From Pirellulaceae bacterium (GTDB taxonomy: Bacteria > Planctomycetota > Planctomycetia > Pirellulales > Pirellulaceae): a DNA stretch of 6,767 bases. The DNA is taken from positions 1-6,767 of the forward strand of contig JASLRF010000130.1 of assembly GCA_030744095.1 (NCBI GenBank). Reading direction: 5' to 3'. The notes under the pieces are model-generated. The model ran no database searches, was not told the origin of the DNA, and worked only from the letters and a program-made list of their open reading frames with translations. Shown here piece by piece: positions 1-6,069 of the stretch (position 1 is its first letter; every line of letters starts with the position of its first letter). Made by a program: the position numbers and the translations under genes.

Positions 1-2708
1 CCGAGGAGCTTTGGTGGCTCGACCGTTAGCCGTGCCACTGGAACGTCCCTCGCCGCAAACTCATACCACACTTCGACAGCGTACGCGTTGGAGGACTCTT
101 CAGGATCAAGGTCGATCGCCACGACACCCGAACCTGATGCCTCTGCGTTCTGTTGTTTGTTACCCTGTACCGCAACACCAACTAAGCTTGCCCCAGCCGG
201 CAGCTGTACCTGAATTCTTTCCGAATCGGTTCTCAGTTGAAAGCATGCTCGATCTTGTCGCGTCAACCGGGACAAGAAGGACTGCAGCCAAAACTTTTCC
301 AGAACCGTCGCCCCCAGTTGCGGTGTTTGCACGAGCCGCACGACAACGTCCACCTCTGCCACACCACCGCTGGTTTGAAACAGCTGATCGCGCGAAGACG
401 GGTCAAGCAAATCGTCGATCAAGATATCCCATCCACTACTAACCAGCTCAACTTCCACTTCCTCCGTAGCCACCAGGCGCAGTTTGCTGGTGCCAACGGT
501 TATGGACGGATCAACAGCGACGCGAATCAGCTTCAGTGGCAACGAATCGTCGGTCGCTTCAGGGGTGATCGGCAGCGTATAACGCGCCGCGATCGAACAG
601 GGCTTGATCCGATCCTCTAACAGGTCGACAGTCACTTCAACGATTCCGGGATCCTCAGTAGGCATGATTCCCAAAACGGGAAGAGGACGTTCTCGCAAAC
701 CACCATTGGTTGCGGTAGTGTCCTCCGAAATCAATTCAAAGAACTGAATCTGGTCGTTCGGTACCGTCCCTTCAGGAATGTTGAATTTGATCTGCCGAAG
801 TGGCTCATACGAGATTTCGAGGTCAAACCGTTGTTCGATGGCCAGGGTGCTTGCGGTAAACCTCAACGTGTTGGCAACATTGGCAGCAACGACTCGACTG
901 CGCACTTCGAAATCACCCGCGAAAACCGAAGCCTCCTCGGATGGCTCCTCAACGTAGAACATCGGAAGTTGCTGCGTATTCGGCGATTCCAGATCGGGTG
1001 GTGCCGATTCCGCGATCAGGCCTTTGATTTCCTCGCCGCGAAGTGTCAAATCAACGTTGTCAGCTGGAAAGACAGCGACCGTCGCAGGGGACGCAACACC
1101 ATTGACGGTGCGGGGCAGAACGACACTGAATGATTTGTCGTCAGAGGAAATCGGCCGATGTGCTTCAATGCGGATCTCGAAATCTTCCGCGATTGGTTTT
1201 CCGTTACGGGCCAGCGGAATCGTTAGCGGCGTAGTTTCAGTCAGCGAGATCGTCTCGGCAATCAAATCCGCAGGGAGGACTCGGTCAATTTCCCAGCCGT
1301 CGGCTTGAATCAGCAATTCACGAGTGCGGGCACCACTAGCGGTGTACTTCAAGGTTGCGATCAGTCGCAACTGCGTTGCTTCGACATGCAGAGAATAGGT
1401 CGGCTCAACACGAATCCGGGACTCACGGGCACGCACCTCGACTTTCAATGAGAACGGCTGGCGGTCATACTCGAATCGCGCCACCGCTCCGTTTTGTCGT
1501 TGTGATTCACTGACTTGCACTTGCCGAACGTAACTGCCGGGAAACCAATCGACGGTCCAATCGCCCACCACGGCCAAATCCAGAGAACCCGTTTGCCGCA
1601 CAGCACCAACGACATCGAAGCCAGACATTTCTGTTTGACCAGCCGTCACTTTGTCAGCTGAAATCGAGAACGCTTTTAGACGTACCTCGAGTGCCGGATC
1701 TTCCTTTCCGTCTTGGCGAGTGACGCGGACCAACCTCGTATTGCGCCCCGTCTCAGCCACAACTTCGATACCGACGCCTGGAGTCGGTTCGGGAATCAAA
1801 ATCGCGCCTGTGGGAAGACGAACATCAAACGTCCGAATCGGCGCGCCGTAACTTCGCACTCGGAGGTTGGTTTCATAGTCGATTTGTTGGCCCTTGATCG
1901 TGGCTTGCGTCGTAGCAGTCGATATGAGAACGGGATCGGTAAGGTTCTTCTCGCGCCATGTTACTTCAAGCGGACCACCCACATTCTCCACAGAGATGCG
2001 AGTCTTCTGCCCGCCAACCTTGCTGGTCGTCAGAATATTCACTTCAGAATCGTTGGTCGTTACATCCAAGTCGGATCCCGGCACTTCCAACTGTAACCGG
2101 GTGGGTCTCTGAGGCGTCAGCAAGGACACCCGCAGCTTTCCGGCGACTCGAACCACCGGAAGCTTGATGTTTAGTGTGATAGCATGATCTGAATTCGGCG
2201 CGGCACGAAGCCAAGCCACGTATCCATCGCCCTGCTTATCATAAGATACGAGCAACTCGCCCGGCCCAACATATGCGTCCGACATGAGAATCGTCTGATT
2301 CAAACGCAAAGGGACACGGATCCAAGAGAGCGATTCGCTATCACTGTTCTCGCGAATGCGAATATTCACCTTGACGGTAAACTGTGCCACATGTTCATCG
2401 GCCGTCCCAGTGAGTCCGACGTCGCCTTGAAACACGTAGACGTCCGGGGCGGGATCACGAGGAATCAACTGCTCCTTCAAGAGCTTAAGCTCTTGAAGCT
2501 CCTCAAGCGTAATAGATACCGGCACCAATTCCCCTGTGGTCTTGTCCTTGAACCAAAAGATCTCAAGATCTGACTCGTTGATCGCGTCAGGCCGCGACGA
2601 CGTGTCGCCAACTGCTGCGCTATTGGGAATCGGGGGTGTTTGTGCCTGCGCAGCGCAAACCACGACCAACCAAATGGTTATAAGGCAAGAGAACACCTGA
2701 TGGCGCAT
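1..2708 (-). CDS. Large secreted protein of unknown function, C-terminus beyond the window
   Basis: The minus strand is open without a stop from 2708 to the left edge, giving 902 complete codons. I do not recognise the family. The protein begins MRHQVFSCLITIWLVVVCAA, a short basic start and a hydrophobic core, then AQAQ, a plausible signal peptidase I site after residue 22, so export to the periplasm or cell surface is likely. Residues 50-82 are charged and partly helical (LEELQELKLLKEQL). Most of the rest alternates short hydrophobic and polar stretches typical of beta-sandwich domains, with few cysteines and no membrane span within the visible part. An in-frame ATG at 2726 would add MDAGLR; neither start has a clear Shine-Dalgarno. 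I chose 2708 because it gives the more usual signal-peptide start. It follows the phosphatase gene in the same orientation with no visible terminator between them. That it is a coding gene is near certain; its function is unknown. It resembles the long orphan exported proteins common in planctomycetes. Confidence 0.88.
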   Translation of the reverse strand, partial: MRHQVFSCLITIWLVVVCAAQAQTPPIPNSAAVGDTSSRPDAINESDLEIFWFKDKTTGELVPVSITLEELQELKLLKEQLIPRDPAPDVYVFQGDVGLTGTADEHVAQFTVKVNIRIRENSDSESLSWIRVPLRLNQTILMSDAYVGPGELLVSYDKQGDGYVAWLRAAPNSDHAITLNIKLPVVRVAGKLRVSLLTPQRPTRLQLEVPGSDLDVTTNDSEVNILTTSKVGGQKTRISVENVGGPLEVTWREKNLTDPVLISTATTQATIKGQQIDYETNLRVRSYGAPIRTFDVRLPTGAILIPEPTPGVGIEVVAETGRNTRLVRVTRQDGKEDPALEVRLKAFSISADKVTAGQTEMSGFDVVGAVRQTGSLDLAVVGDWTVDWFPGSYVRQVQVSESQRQNGAVARFEYDRQPFSLKVEVRARESRIRVEPTYSLHVEATQLRLIATLKYTASGARTRELLIQADGWEIDRVLPADLIAETISLTETTPLTIPLARNGKPIAEDFEIRIEAHRPISSDDKSFSVVLPRTVNGVASPATVAVFPADNVDLTLRGEEIKGLIAESAPPDLESPNTQQLPMFYVEEPSEEASVFAGDFEVRSRVVAANVANTLRFTASTLAIEQRFDLEISYEPLRQIKFNIPEGTVPNDQIQFFELISEDTTATNGGLRERPLPVLGIMPTEDPGIVEVTVDLLEDRIKPCSIAARYTLPITPEATDDSLPLKLIRVAVDPSITVGTSKLRLVATEEVEVELVSSGWDILIDDLLDPSSRDQLFQTSGGVAEVDVVVRLVQTPQLGATVLEKFWLQSFLSRLTRQDRACFQLRTDSERIQVQLPAGASLVGVAVQGNKQQNAEASGSGVVAIDLDPEESSNAYAVEVWYEFAARDVPVARLTVEPPKLL
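2475..2498. repeat. 24-bp perfect palindrome inside the secreted-protein gene
   Basis: The two 12-base halves (CTTCAAGAGCTT and its exact reverse complement) meet without a gap. As RNA it could form a 10-bp stem with a UUAA loop. It lies in codon register over residues 71-78 (LQELKLLK), so both strands encode the same octapeptide there. It may be only a by-product of Leu/Lys/Glu-rich helical coding sequence. Confidence 0.6.
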
Positions 2709-2785
2709 ACGCAGGCCGGCATCCATTGAGCAGCACGTCGATTGACGGACAGGGGGAAAGATGAGAATCGAACGCCTTAACCTAG

Positions 2786-2791
2786 TTTATA
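2786..2791 (-). promoter_or_regulatory. Possible -10 element upstream of the large secreted protein
   Basis: On the minus strand TATAAA lies about 78 bases before the ATG at 2708, in a locally AT-rich patch. No good -35 hexamer is found 16-18 bases further upstream, so this is a weak candidate. The gene could instead be read through from the phosphatase promoter, because no terminator is visible between the two. Confidence 0.3.
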
Positions 2792-2859
2792 CCGACTTGG
2801 CCGAAGATTGAAGCTTTTCCGGGACAGAATCCGACTCAGCACCATCCGTTTCCATCCGT

Positions 2860-3654
2860 TCAACCACCACGGGTCGACGTCACCAATGCAATCAATTCTT
2901 GACTTAGCTCGCAAGTGGACGCCGCCAAGAGCCCGGGGGCGCCGAGCTGAAACTGTCCCCCACGCGAGGCAGACACTTCGCCACCCGCTTCTTGAACCAA
3001 CAGGACTCCGGCCGCAACATCCCAGATTTTCGTGTCACTCGCCCAATATCCGTCCAAACGACCCGCCGCCAAATAACTGAGGTTCAATGCAGCCGAGCCC
3101 ATCCGTCGTAATGCCTGGGAACTGACAAGCACGTCAAGAAACTGCCCAATCTCGGGCGCTTCACGTTCGATCTCCGGCGGCAGGCTGACGGCCACCAGGG
3201 CTTTCGGCATCTCAGTGCAGTCGCTCACACGAATCGGCTGACCGTTCAGAAACGCTCCCTCGCCCGAAACGGCCGAGAAACACTCATTGGATGTAGGATC
3301 GAATACGACACCAACCAGCAGTTCATCGTCGTGCCGCAGGGCGATTGAGACGCAAAAACTCGGCAACTGATGCACGTAGTTGGTGGTCCCATCCAACGGA
3401 TCGCAAATCCAACAGTAGCCATCGTGACGGGACTGTTGGTCTTCGTTGCCCAGCCCATCCTCTTCACCGACGAAGCGATGATCCGGAAAAACGCTCAACA
3501 GCGTCTGCTGTATGACCCTTTGCGAGGCGAGGTCGGCTTCGGTCACCAGGTCCTTTGGCCCCTTTTCACGAGCCATGATCTTCCCTTGCCAATCCAAAAG
3601 AACTTGGCCACCCGCACGGGCGGCTTTTTCACAGGTCTCCAAGAATTGACGCAT
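2860..3654 (-). CDS. Inositol monophosphatase family protein
   Basis: A 264-residue protein of the Mg-dependent, Li-sensitive sugar-phosphatase superfamily (IMPase/SuhB type), at the usual family length. The signature sites are all present: KDLVTEAD at 34-41, GEE at 63-65, DPLDGTTN at 85-92 (metal ligands D85 and D88 after E64), GSAAL at 186-190, and WDVAAG at 211-216 with the last metal ligand D212. It is cytosolic, with no signal peptide. The family removes phosphate from myo-inositol 1-phosphate or related sugar or nucleotide phosphates; some members act as histidinol-phosphate phosphatase, so the substrate is not fixed by sequence alone. I set the start at the ATG at 3654 because GGAG lies 8 bases before it; the TTG codon just upstream (3657) would be too close. 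It is transcribed toward the large secreted-protein gene and divergently from the candidate small RNA. Confidence 0.93.
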   Translation of the reverse strand: MRQFLETCEKAARAGGQVLLDWQGKIMAREKGPKDLVTEADLASQRVIQQTLLSVFPDHRFVGEEDGLGNEDQQSRHDGYCWICDPLDGTTNYVHQLPSFCVSIALRHDDELLVGVVFDPTSNECFSAVSGEGAFLNGQPIRVSDCTEMPKALVAVSLPPEIEREAPEIGQFLDVLVSSQALRRMGSAALNLSYLAAGRLDGYWASDTKIWDVAAGVLLVQEAGGEVSASRGGQFQLGAPGLLAASTCELSQELIALVTSTRGG

Positions 3655-3698
3655 CAAAACCGCTCCGCTTTACCGTGTTTGCCAAGCCGCCACGAGTG

Positions 3699-3726
3699 AT
3701 TTTAGCATCTCAGACATGGTTTTCAC
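3699..3726 (-). promoter_or_regulatory. Probable sigma-70 promoter of the phosphatase gene
   Basis: On the minus strand GTGAAA (plus 3721-3726) is separated by 16 bases from TAAAAT (plus 3699-3704), which is preceded by TGC, an extended -10. Transcription would start near 3692, leaving a leader of about 40 bases before the ATG at 3654. The call rests only on consensus matching. Confidence 0.5.
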
Positions 3727-3788
3727 GGAATCCCGCGCATTCGCCAAGTAGGGTACGTCGATTCGCCCTTGATTTTATGCAAAATTGC

Positions 3789-3817
3789 TTGGACTCGGCA
3801 TTCGAACTTGCTATGAT
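3789..3817 (+). promoter_or_regulatory. Extended -10 promoter of the candidate small RNA
   Basis: TTGGAC (3789-3794) is followed after exactly 17 bases by TATGAT (3812-3817), one mismatch from the consensus -10, and TGC directly precedes it, giving an extended -10. The expected transcription start is about 3824. It drives a segment with no convincing ORF that ends in a strong terminator, and it stands back to back with the phosphatase promoter. Confidence 0.6.
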
Positions 3818-3823
3818 CGGTAG

Positions 3824-3972
3824 AAGTTACGCCTGCGCCCCCCCTTGGTCGAGGCCGAAACGTCATTGCTCCTGCCTTATAGGTGTCTTTCTACTCTGCC
3901 TATGTGGCGATATCGGCCTCTTCTCTGTTCCGGCCCCGCCGTTCGCTTGCCGCGAGCGGCGGGTTTTTTTTT
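3824..3972 (+). ncRNA. Candidate structured small RNA (about 150 nt), family not recognised
   Basis: This segment is bounded by an extended -10 promoter and a strong intrinsic terminator, and I see no credible gene inside. A central hairpin is visible: GAGGCCGA at 3851-3858 pairs perfectly with TCGGCCTC at 3913-3920. A 2x3 internal loop follows, then CGTCAT (3861-3866) with GTGGCG (3904-3909, with G-U pairs), a 12-base one-sided bulge, and ATAGG (3879-3883) with CCTAT (3899-3903). The 5' part has a run of seven C (3838-3844) followed by TT, and the bulge contains CTCCT (3869-3873). Both look like anti-Shine-Dalgarno sequences and would be unpaired in this fold. It lacks the SRP RNA apical motif (GGAAGGAAGCAGC). 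The one-sided bulge recalls 6S RNA, but the rod is too short and the 3' end forms its own hairpin. It could also be an attenuated leader of the gene starting at 4017. Ends are inferred, not observed. Confidence 0.5.
3935..3972 (+). terminator. Strong Rho-independent terminator
   Basis: A 12-bp stem (3935-3946 with 3952-3963, one G-U pair) of mostly G-C pairs closes the five-base loop TTGCC and is followed at once by nine T residues (3964-3972). This is a textbook intrinsic terminator on the plus strand. It lies 44 bases before the ATG at 4017, so it ends transcription from the 3812 promoter ahead of that gene. Confidence 0.9.
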
Positions 3973-4016
3973 GGTTACCTGATGATTTCAACAACTAGCA
4001 AAATACACAGAGAATA

Positions 4017-4763
4017 ATGAACGACCAAAGTGCGTGGAGACTTTGCGGAGCCACGGTGCAGCTGACGACGGAGTCCCTGGAGGCAACGATTGATGTCGAG
4101 CGTCCTGATCTTGGTCTGGGGTCGCTCACGTCGTGCATCAACGGCCACAAGGTGAAGCTCGACGCTGCCGGCATTCTTGGCGTTTGTGCTGGTCAAGTTG
4201 ATCCGGCAGCGGTCAAGTCGACCGACTATTACGTGCGCGGCGACGACATGATTGTGTCGTACCAGCTTGCCACGACGCCTGACGTTGGCCTGCAAATCTA
4301 TTGGCGTGTCATACACGACGAAACAACGCCAGCGACTGGAATTGAAGCGATTGTGTCCGCACAAACTGAACTGTCAGATAGTCACCCAGCATTGACAGTC
4401 CGCAGTCTGTTGCCGCCTGGCGATGTCTTGACGATGACCGCCAGCGGTGATCGAACATTTCGACCGCTTGCTCTCGATAGGGACGACTCGGCAACGAGCG
4501 ACGGAGCTGTGTTGATCCGATTTGACAGCGACGAGATCAGTTTTCTGGAGATGGTGCACCCATCGGATGATTGCGGCGTCACGATCAAGAGAACCTCCGG
4601 GCAGCTTGTGACCTACTACCCGATCTTGACCGAACAGCTTGAGAAAGGTGTTATTCGTCGTAGTCGCATACGGGGCATGTTCTTGCCGCGTGAAAACGAC
4701 AGCTCCTTCGCCTCGGAGCTTTACGCGCAGTTCGCGTCTTCCCCAACACCATTGACGACCTAG
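4017..4763 (+). CDS. Hypothetical soluble protein, 248 residues
   Basis: I do not recognise this protein. It has no signal peptide and no membrane segment, so it is probably cytosolic. The sequence alternates short beta-type stretches (ATVQLTTESLEATIDVERPD, LQIYWRVIHDE, GIEAIVSAQTEL, GAVLIRFDSDEISFLEMV) with acidic loops, which suggests an all-beta or mixed fold. Only three cysteines are present and no catalytic motif stands out. Support for coding comes from one uninterrupted frame with balanced composition, while the opposite-strand frames are short and fragmented. The ATG at 4017 has only a weak purine stretch (AGAG) ahead of it. It starts just downstream of the terminator at 3935-3972, with no clear promoter of its own in between. 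Expression may therefore depend on readthrough past that terminator or on a non-consensus promoter. It converges with the fusion gene at 4878-5744. Confidence 0.72.
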   Translation: MNDQSAWRLCGATVQLTTESLEATIDVERPDLGLGSLTSCINGHKVKLDAAGILGVCAGQVDPAAVKSTDYYVRGDDMIVSYQLATTPDVGLQIYWRVIHDETTPATGIEAIVSAQTELSDSHPALTVRSLLPPGDVLTMTASGDRTFRPLALDRDDSATSDGAVLIRFDSDEISFLEMVHPSDDCGVTIKRTSGQLVTYYPILTEQLEKGVIRRSRIRGMFLPRENDSSFASELYAQFASSPTPLTT

Positions 4764-4877
4764 CGGGGCCGTGCCTCGGACTGACGCGAACTACCACTCG
4801 GTTGCGGCGACCCACTCCCCGACCAACCTGCGGTCAGTGCCCGTCGCTGAAAACTTGACTCATCTGTAAAGCCAGTA

Positions 4878-5744
4878 TCACGTCAGCAGTTCTTTGAGGA
4901 CTGTTCCACCTTGATCAGTCAGCCGCACATTGAGCCCGCGAAAGCGGTGCGTAAAATGCATGTGGTCGAAACCGAACAAGTGCATAATCGTAGCGTGAAA
5001 ATCGTTGATGTGAACCGGATCCTTGATCGGCGCCCAGCCAATCTCGTCTGTTTCGCCGTGCACAACTCCGCCTTTCGAGCCACCACCGGCCATGAACACG
5101 CTGAATCCGAACGGGTGGTGGTCACGCCCTATGTTCTTCGATTGAGTGCCACCTCGGTTCTCCCACAGTGGTGTCCGCCCGAATTCGCCGGCAAACACCA
5201 ACAGCGTCGAATCAAGCAAACCGCGTCGCTTGAGATCTTGGATCAGTCCGGCGATCGGCTGATACGACCAATGCGAACTCCGATCGGAAGATTCTGCTTC
5301 GTTTGGCCACACCGCTCCTTGAGCGATCCAAGCTTTCAAGACGGCGATTTCATCGCTGCTCAGCGGCGTCCCTTCGCCTTCCGGGGGCATCGCGCCAACT
5401 TCGTCGTCTTGCCCAGCGACAATCCGCAGCAAGCGACTTTCCGCAGGCTTGCCAGGCACAATGATCCGACCGTTGTCGCCACCTTCAAGCGCCCGTTTCT
5501 GTTGGTCCAGACGTAAGCCGGATTCGGACTCTTCGGGGCCGTGGCAGGAAATGCACCGCGTCCGCAGGAGCGGCCGCACTTCTTTGACGAAATCGATCTC
5601 GTCGACGGCGTTTCCCGGTCGCTCGGGCTCCCCTGGCTTGACCTCCTGCGCATCGGCAGTAGGGACAGGCGCACTGCTCAGACCACAGGCACAGGCACTA
5701 ATTATCACCGACAGGCAAAGACGACAAGCAGATAGGCGGCGCAT
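4878..5744 (-). CDS. PSCyt1-DUF1501 chimera: planctomycete cytochrome C domain fused to the C-terminus of a DUF1501 protein
   Basis: A 288-residue exported protein made of two pieces that normally sit in separate large proteins. Residues 1-33 are a signal peptide (hydrophobic VIISACACGL, then TADAQ). Residues 49-160 form a planctomycete cytochrome C domain: FVKEVRPLL, the heme site CISCH (C64, C67, H68), GLRLD, VPGKP, and MPP with M119 as likely axial ligand. At SHWSYQPI (158-164) a normal PSCyt1/PSD1 protein would continue for several hundred residues of DUF1549 and DUF1553. Here the sequence passes straight into the last third of DUF1501: LIQDLKRRGLLDSTL, GEFGRTP (186-192), GRDHH (206-210), HGETDE (229-234), DPVHINDFHATIMH (242-255), RLTD and the usual C-terminal end. 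PSD1 and DUF1501 genes are commonly adjacent in planctomycetes, so one in-frame deletion explains this. DUF1501 belongs to the alkaline phosphatase/sulfatase fold group, and its N-terminal active-site part is missing. It is probably a remnant, possibly still a heme protein. The ATG at 5744 lacks a clear Shine-Dalgarno. Confidence 0.85.
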   Translation of the reverse strand: MRRLSACRLCLSVIISACACGLSSAPVPTADAQEVKPGEPERPGNAVDEIDFVKEVRPLLRTRCISCHGPEESESGLRLDQQKRALEGGDNGRIIVPGKPAESRLLRIVAGQDDEVGAMPPEGEGTPLSSDEIAVLKAWIAQGAVWPNEAESSDRSSHWSYQPIAGLIQDLKRRGLLDSTLLVFAGEFGRTPLWENRGGTQSKNIGRDHHPFGFSVFMAGGGSKGGVVHGETDEIGWAPIKDPVHINDFHATIMHLFGFDHMHFTHRFRGLNVRLTDQGGTVLKELLT

Positions 5745-5830
5745 AAATGGTTGTCTCAGCTCTGAGGACGTGCTGTGACCAACACGAAAGCGTTACCGCT
5801 GCCGTAGTGTAGGAGGAGAGGCTCAGCTTC

Positions 5831-5859
5831 ATTTAAGCAGACCATTTTAAAAGGGTCAA
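5831..5859 (-). promoter_or_regulatory. Probable sigma-70 promoter of the PSCyt1-DUF1501 chimera
   Basis: On the minus strand TTGACC (plus 5854-5859) is followed after 17 bases by TTAAAT (plus 5831-5836), preceded by TGC. Five of six -35 bases and four of six -10 bases match consensus. Transcription would start near 5824, with a leader of about 80 bases. An intact promoter argues that the chimera may still be expressed. Confidence 0.5.
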
Positions 5860-5873
5860 ACATCTCCTGGATT

Positions 5874-5914
5874 CGTGGTTGTGCGGCTGAGTCGAAAGCT
5901 GCCAAACAACCACG
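5874..5914. repeat. Inverted repeat (possible operator or hairpin)
   Basis: CGTGGTTGT (5874-5882) pairs perfectly with ACAACCACG (5906-5914). Inside, GCGGC (5883-5887) pairs with GCTGC (5898-5902) with one G-U, leaving a three-base bulge and a ten-base loop. There is no T-tract on either strand, so it is not a standard terminator. It lies just upstream of the minus-strand -35 box (5854-5859) and between the two divergent promoters, a position suited to a regulator binding site. Confidence 0.5.
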
Positions 5915-5998
5915 CAGCCCAATGGTTACAGCCCCACCCGGACACTGGATGAGCTTGGGACTTACCCGCGAAGTCTCGCTCGATACGACTCAGCAACC

Positions 5999-6027
5999 TT
6001 GACGGCTGAATACCCGGCATTCAAAAT
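5999..6027 (+). promoter_or_regulatory. Probable sigma-70 promoter of the uronate isomerase-like gene
   Basis: TTGACG (5999-6004, five of six consensus bases) is followed after 17 bases by CAAAAT (6022-6027, four of six). Transcription would start near 6034, about 36 bases before the ATG at 6070. Based on consensus matching only. Confidence 0.45.
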
Positions 6028-6057
6028 CGACGGCTCGATCTGCCCCGCACGCCCTTT

Positions 6058-6061
6058 GAGG
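6058..6061 (+). promoter_or_regulatory. Ribosome binding site that fixes the start at 6070
   Basis: GAGG lies 8 bases before the ATG at 6070. It is the clearest Shine-Dalgarno in the window beside the one of the phosphatase gene, and it supports this start over any upstream codon in the same frame. Confidence 0.65.
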
Positions 6062-6069
6062 TTTCACTA

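Larger units (their letters stand above)
5745..6069. other. Divergent intergenic regulatory region (325 bases)
   Basis: It separates the minus-strand fusion gene from the plus-strand uronate isomerase-like gene. No credible ORF, tRNA or terminator is seen. It holds one promoter candidate for each gene and a long inverted repeat between them, annotated separately. The remaining sequence, including 5745-5825 (leader of the fusion gene) and 5915-5998, shows nothing I can name. Confidence 0.6.

Noticed and set aside
11..2573. Many plus-strand reading frames of 60-143 residues
   Set aside because: All lie opposite the continuous minus-strand frame of the large secreted protein, show low-complexity Arg/Ser/Pro-rich translations, and break into short overlapping pieces.
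2842..2860. Direct repeat CCATCCGTT twice, separated by one base, at the 3' end of the phosphatase gene
   Set aside because: Only two nine-base copies, with no partner elsewhere in the window; most likely chance.
3824..3972. Assignment of the small RNA as 6S RNA, SRP RNA or a known riboswitch
   Set aside because: The SRP apical motif is missing, the rod is too short for a normal 6S RNA, and no riboswitch core sequence was recognised; left as an unknown RNA.
3675..3998. Plus-strand reading frame of 107 residues
   Set aside because: It runs through the small-RNA promoter and the intrinsic terminator, is rich in Cys, Arg, Pro and Phe in a non-protein-like way, and has no ribosome binding site.
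4780..4840. ACTGAC/GTCAGT pairing between the convergent genes as a bidirectional terminator
   Set aside because: The stem is only 6 bp with a loop of over 40 bases and there is no T-tract on either strand.
4911..5778. Plus-strand frames opposite the fusion gene, including one of 201 residues
   Set aside because: The minus strand here encodes clear domain motifs (CISCH, GEFGRTP, GRDHH); the plus frames are shadows without family features.
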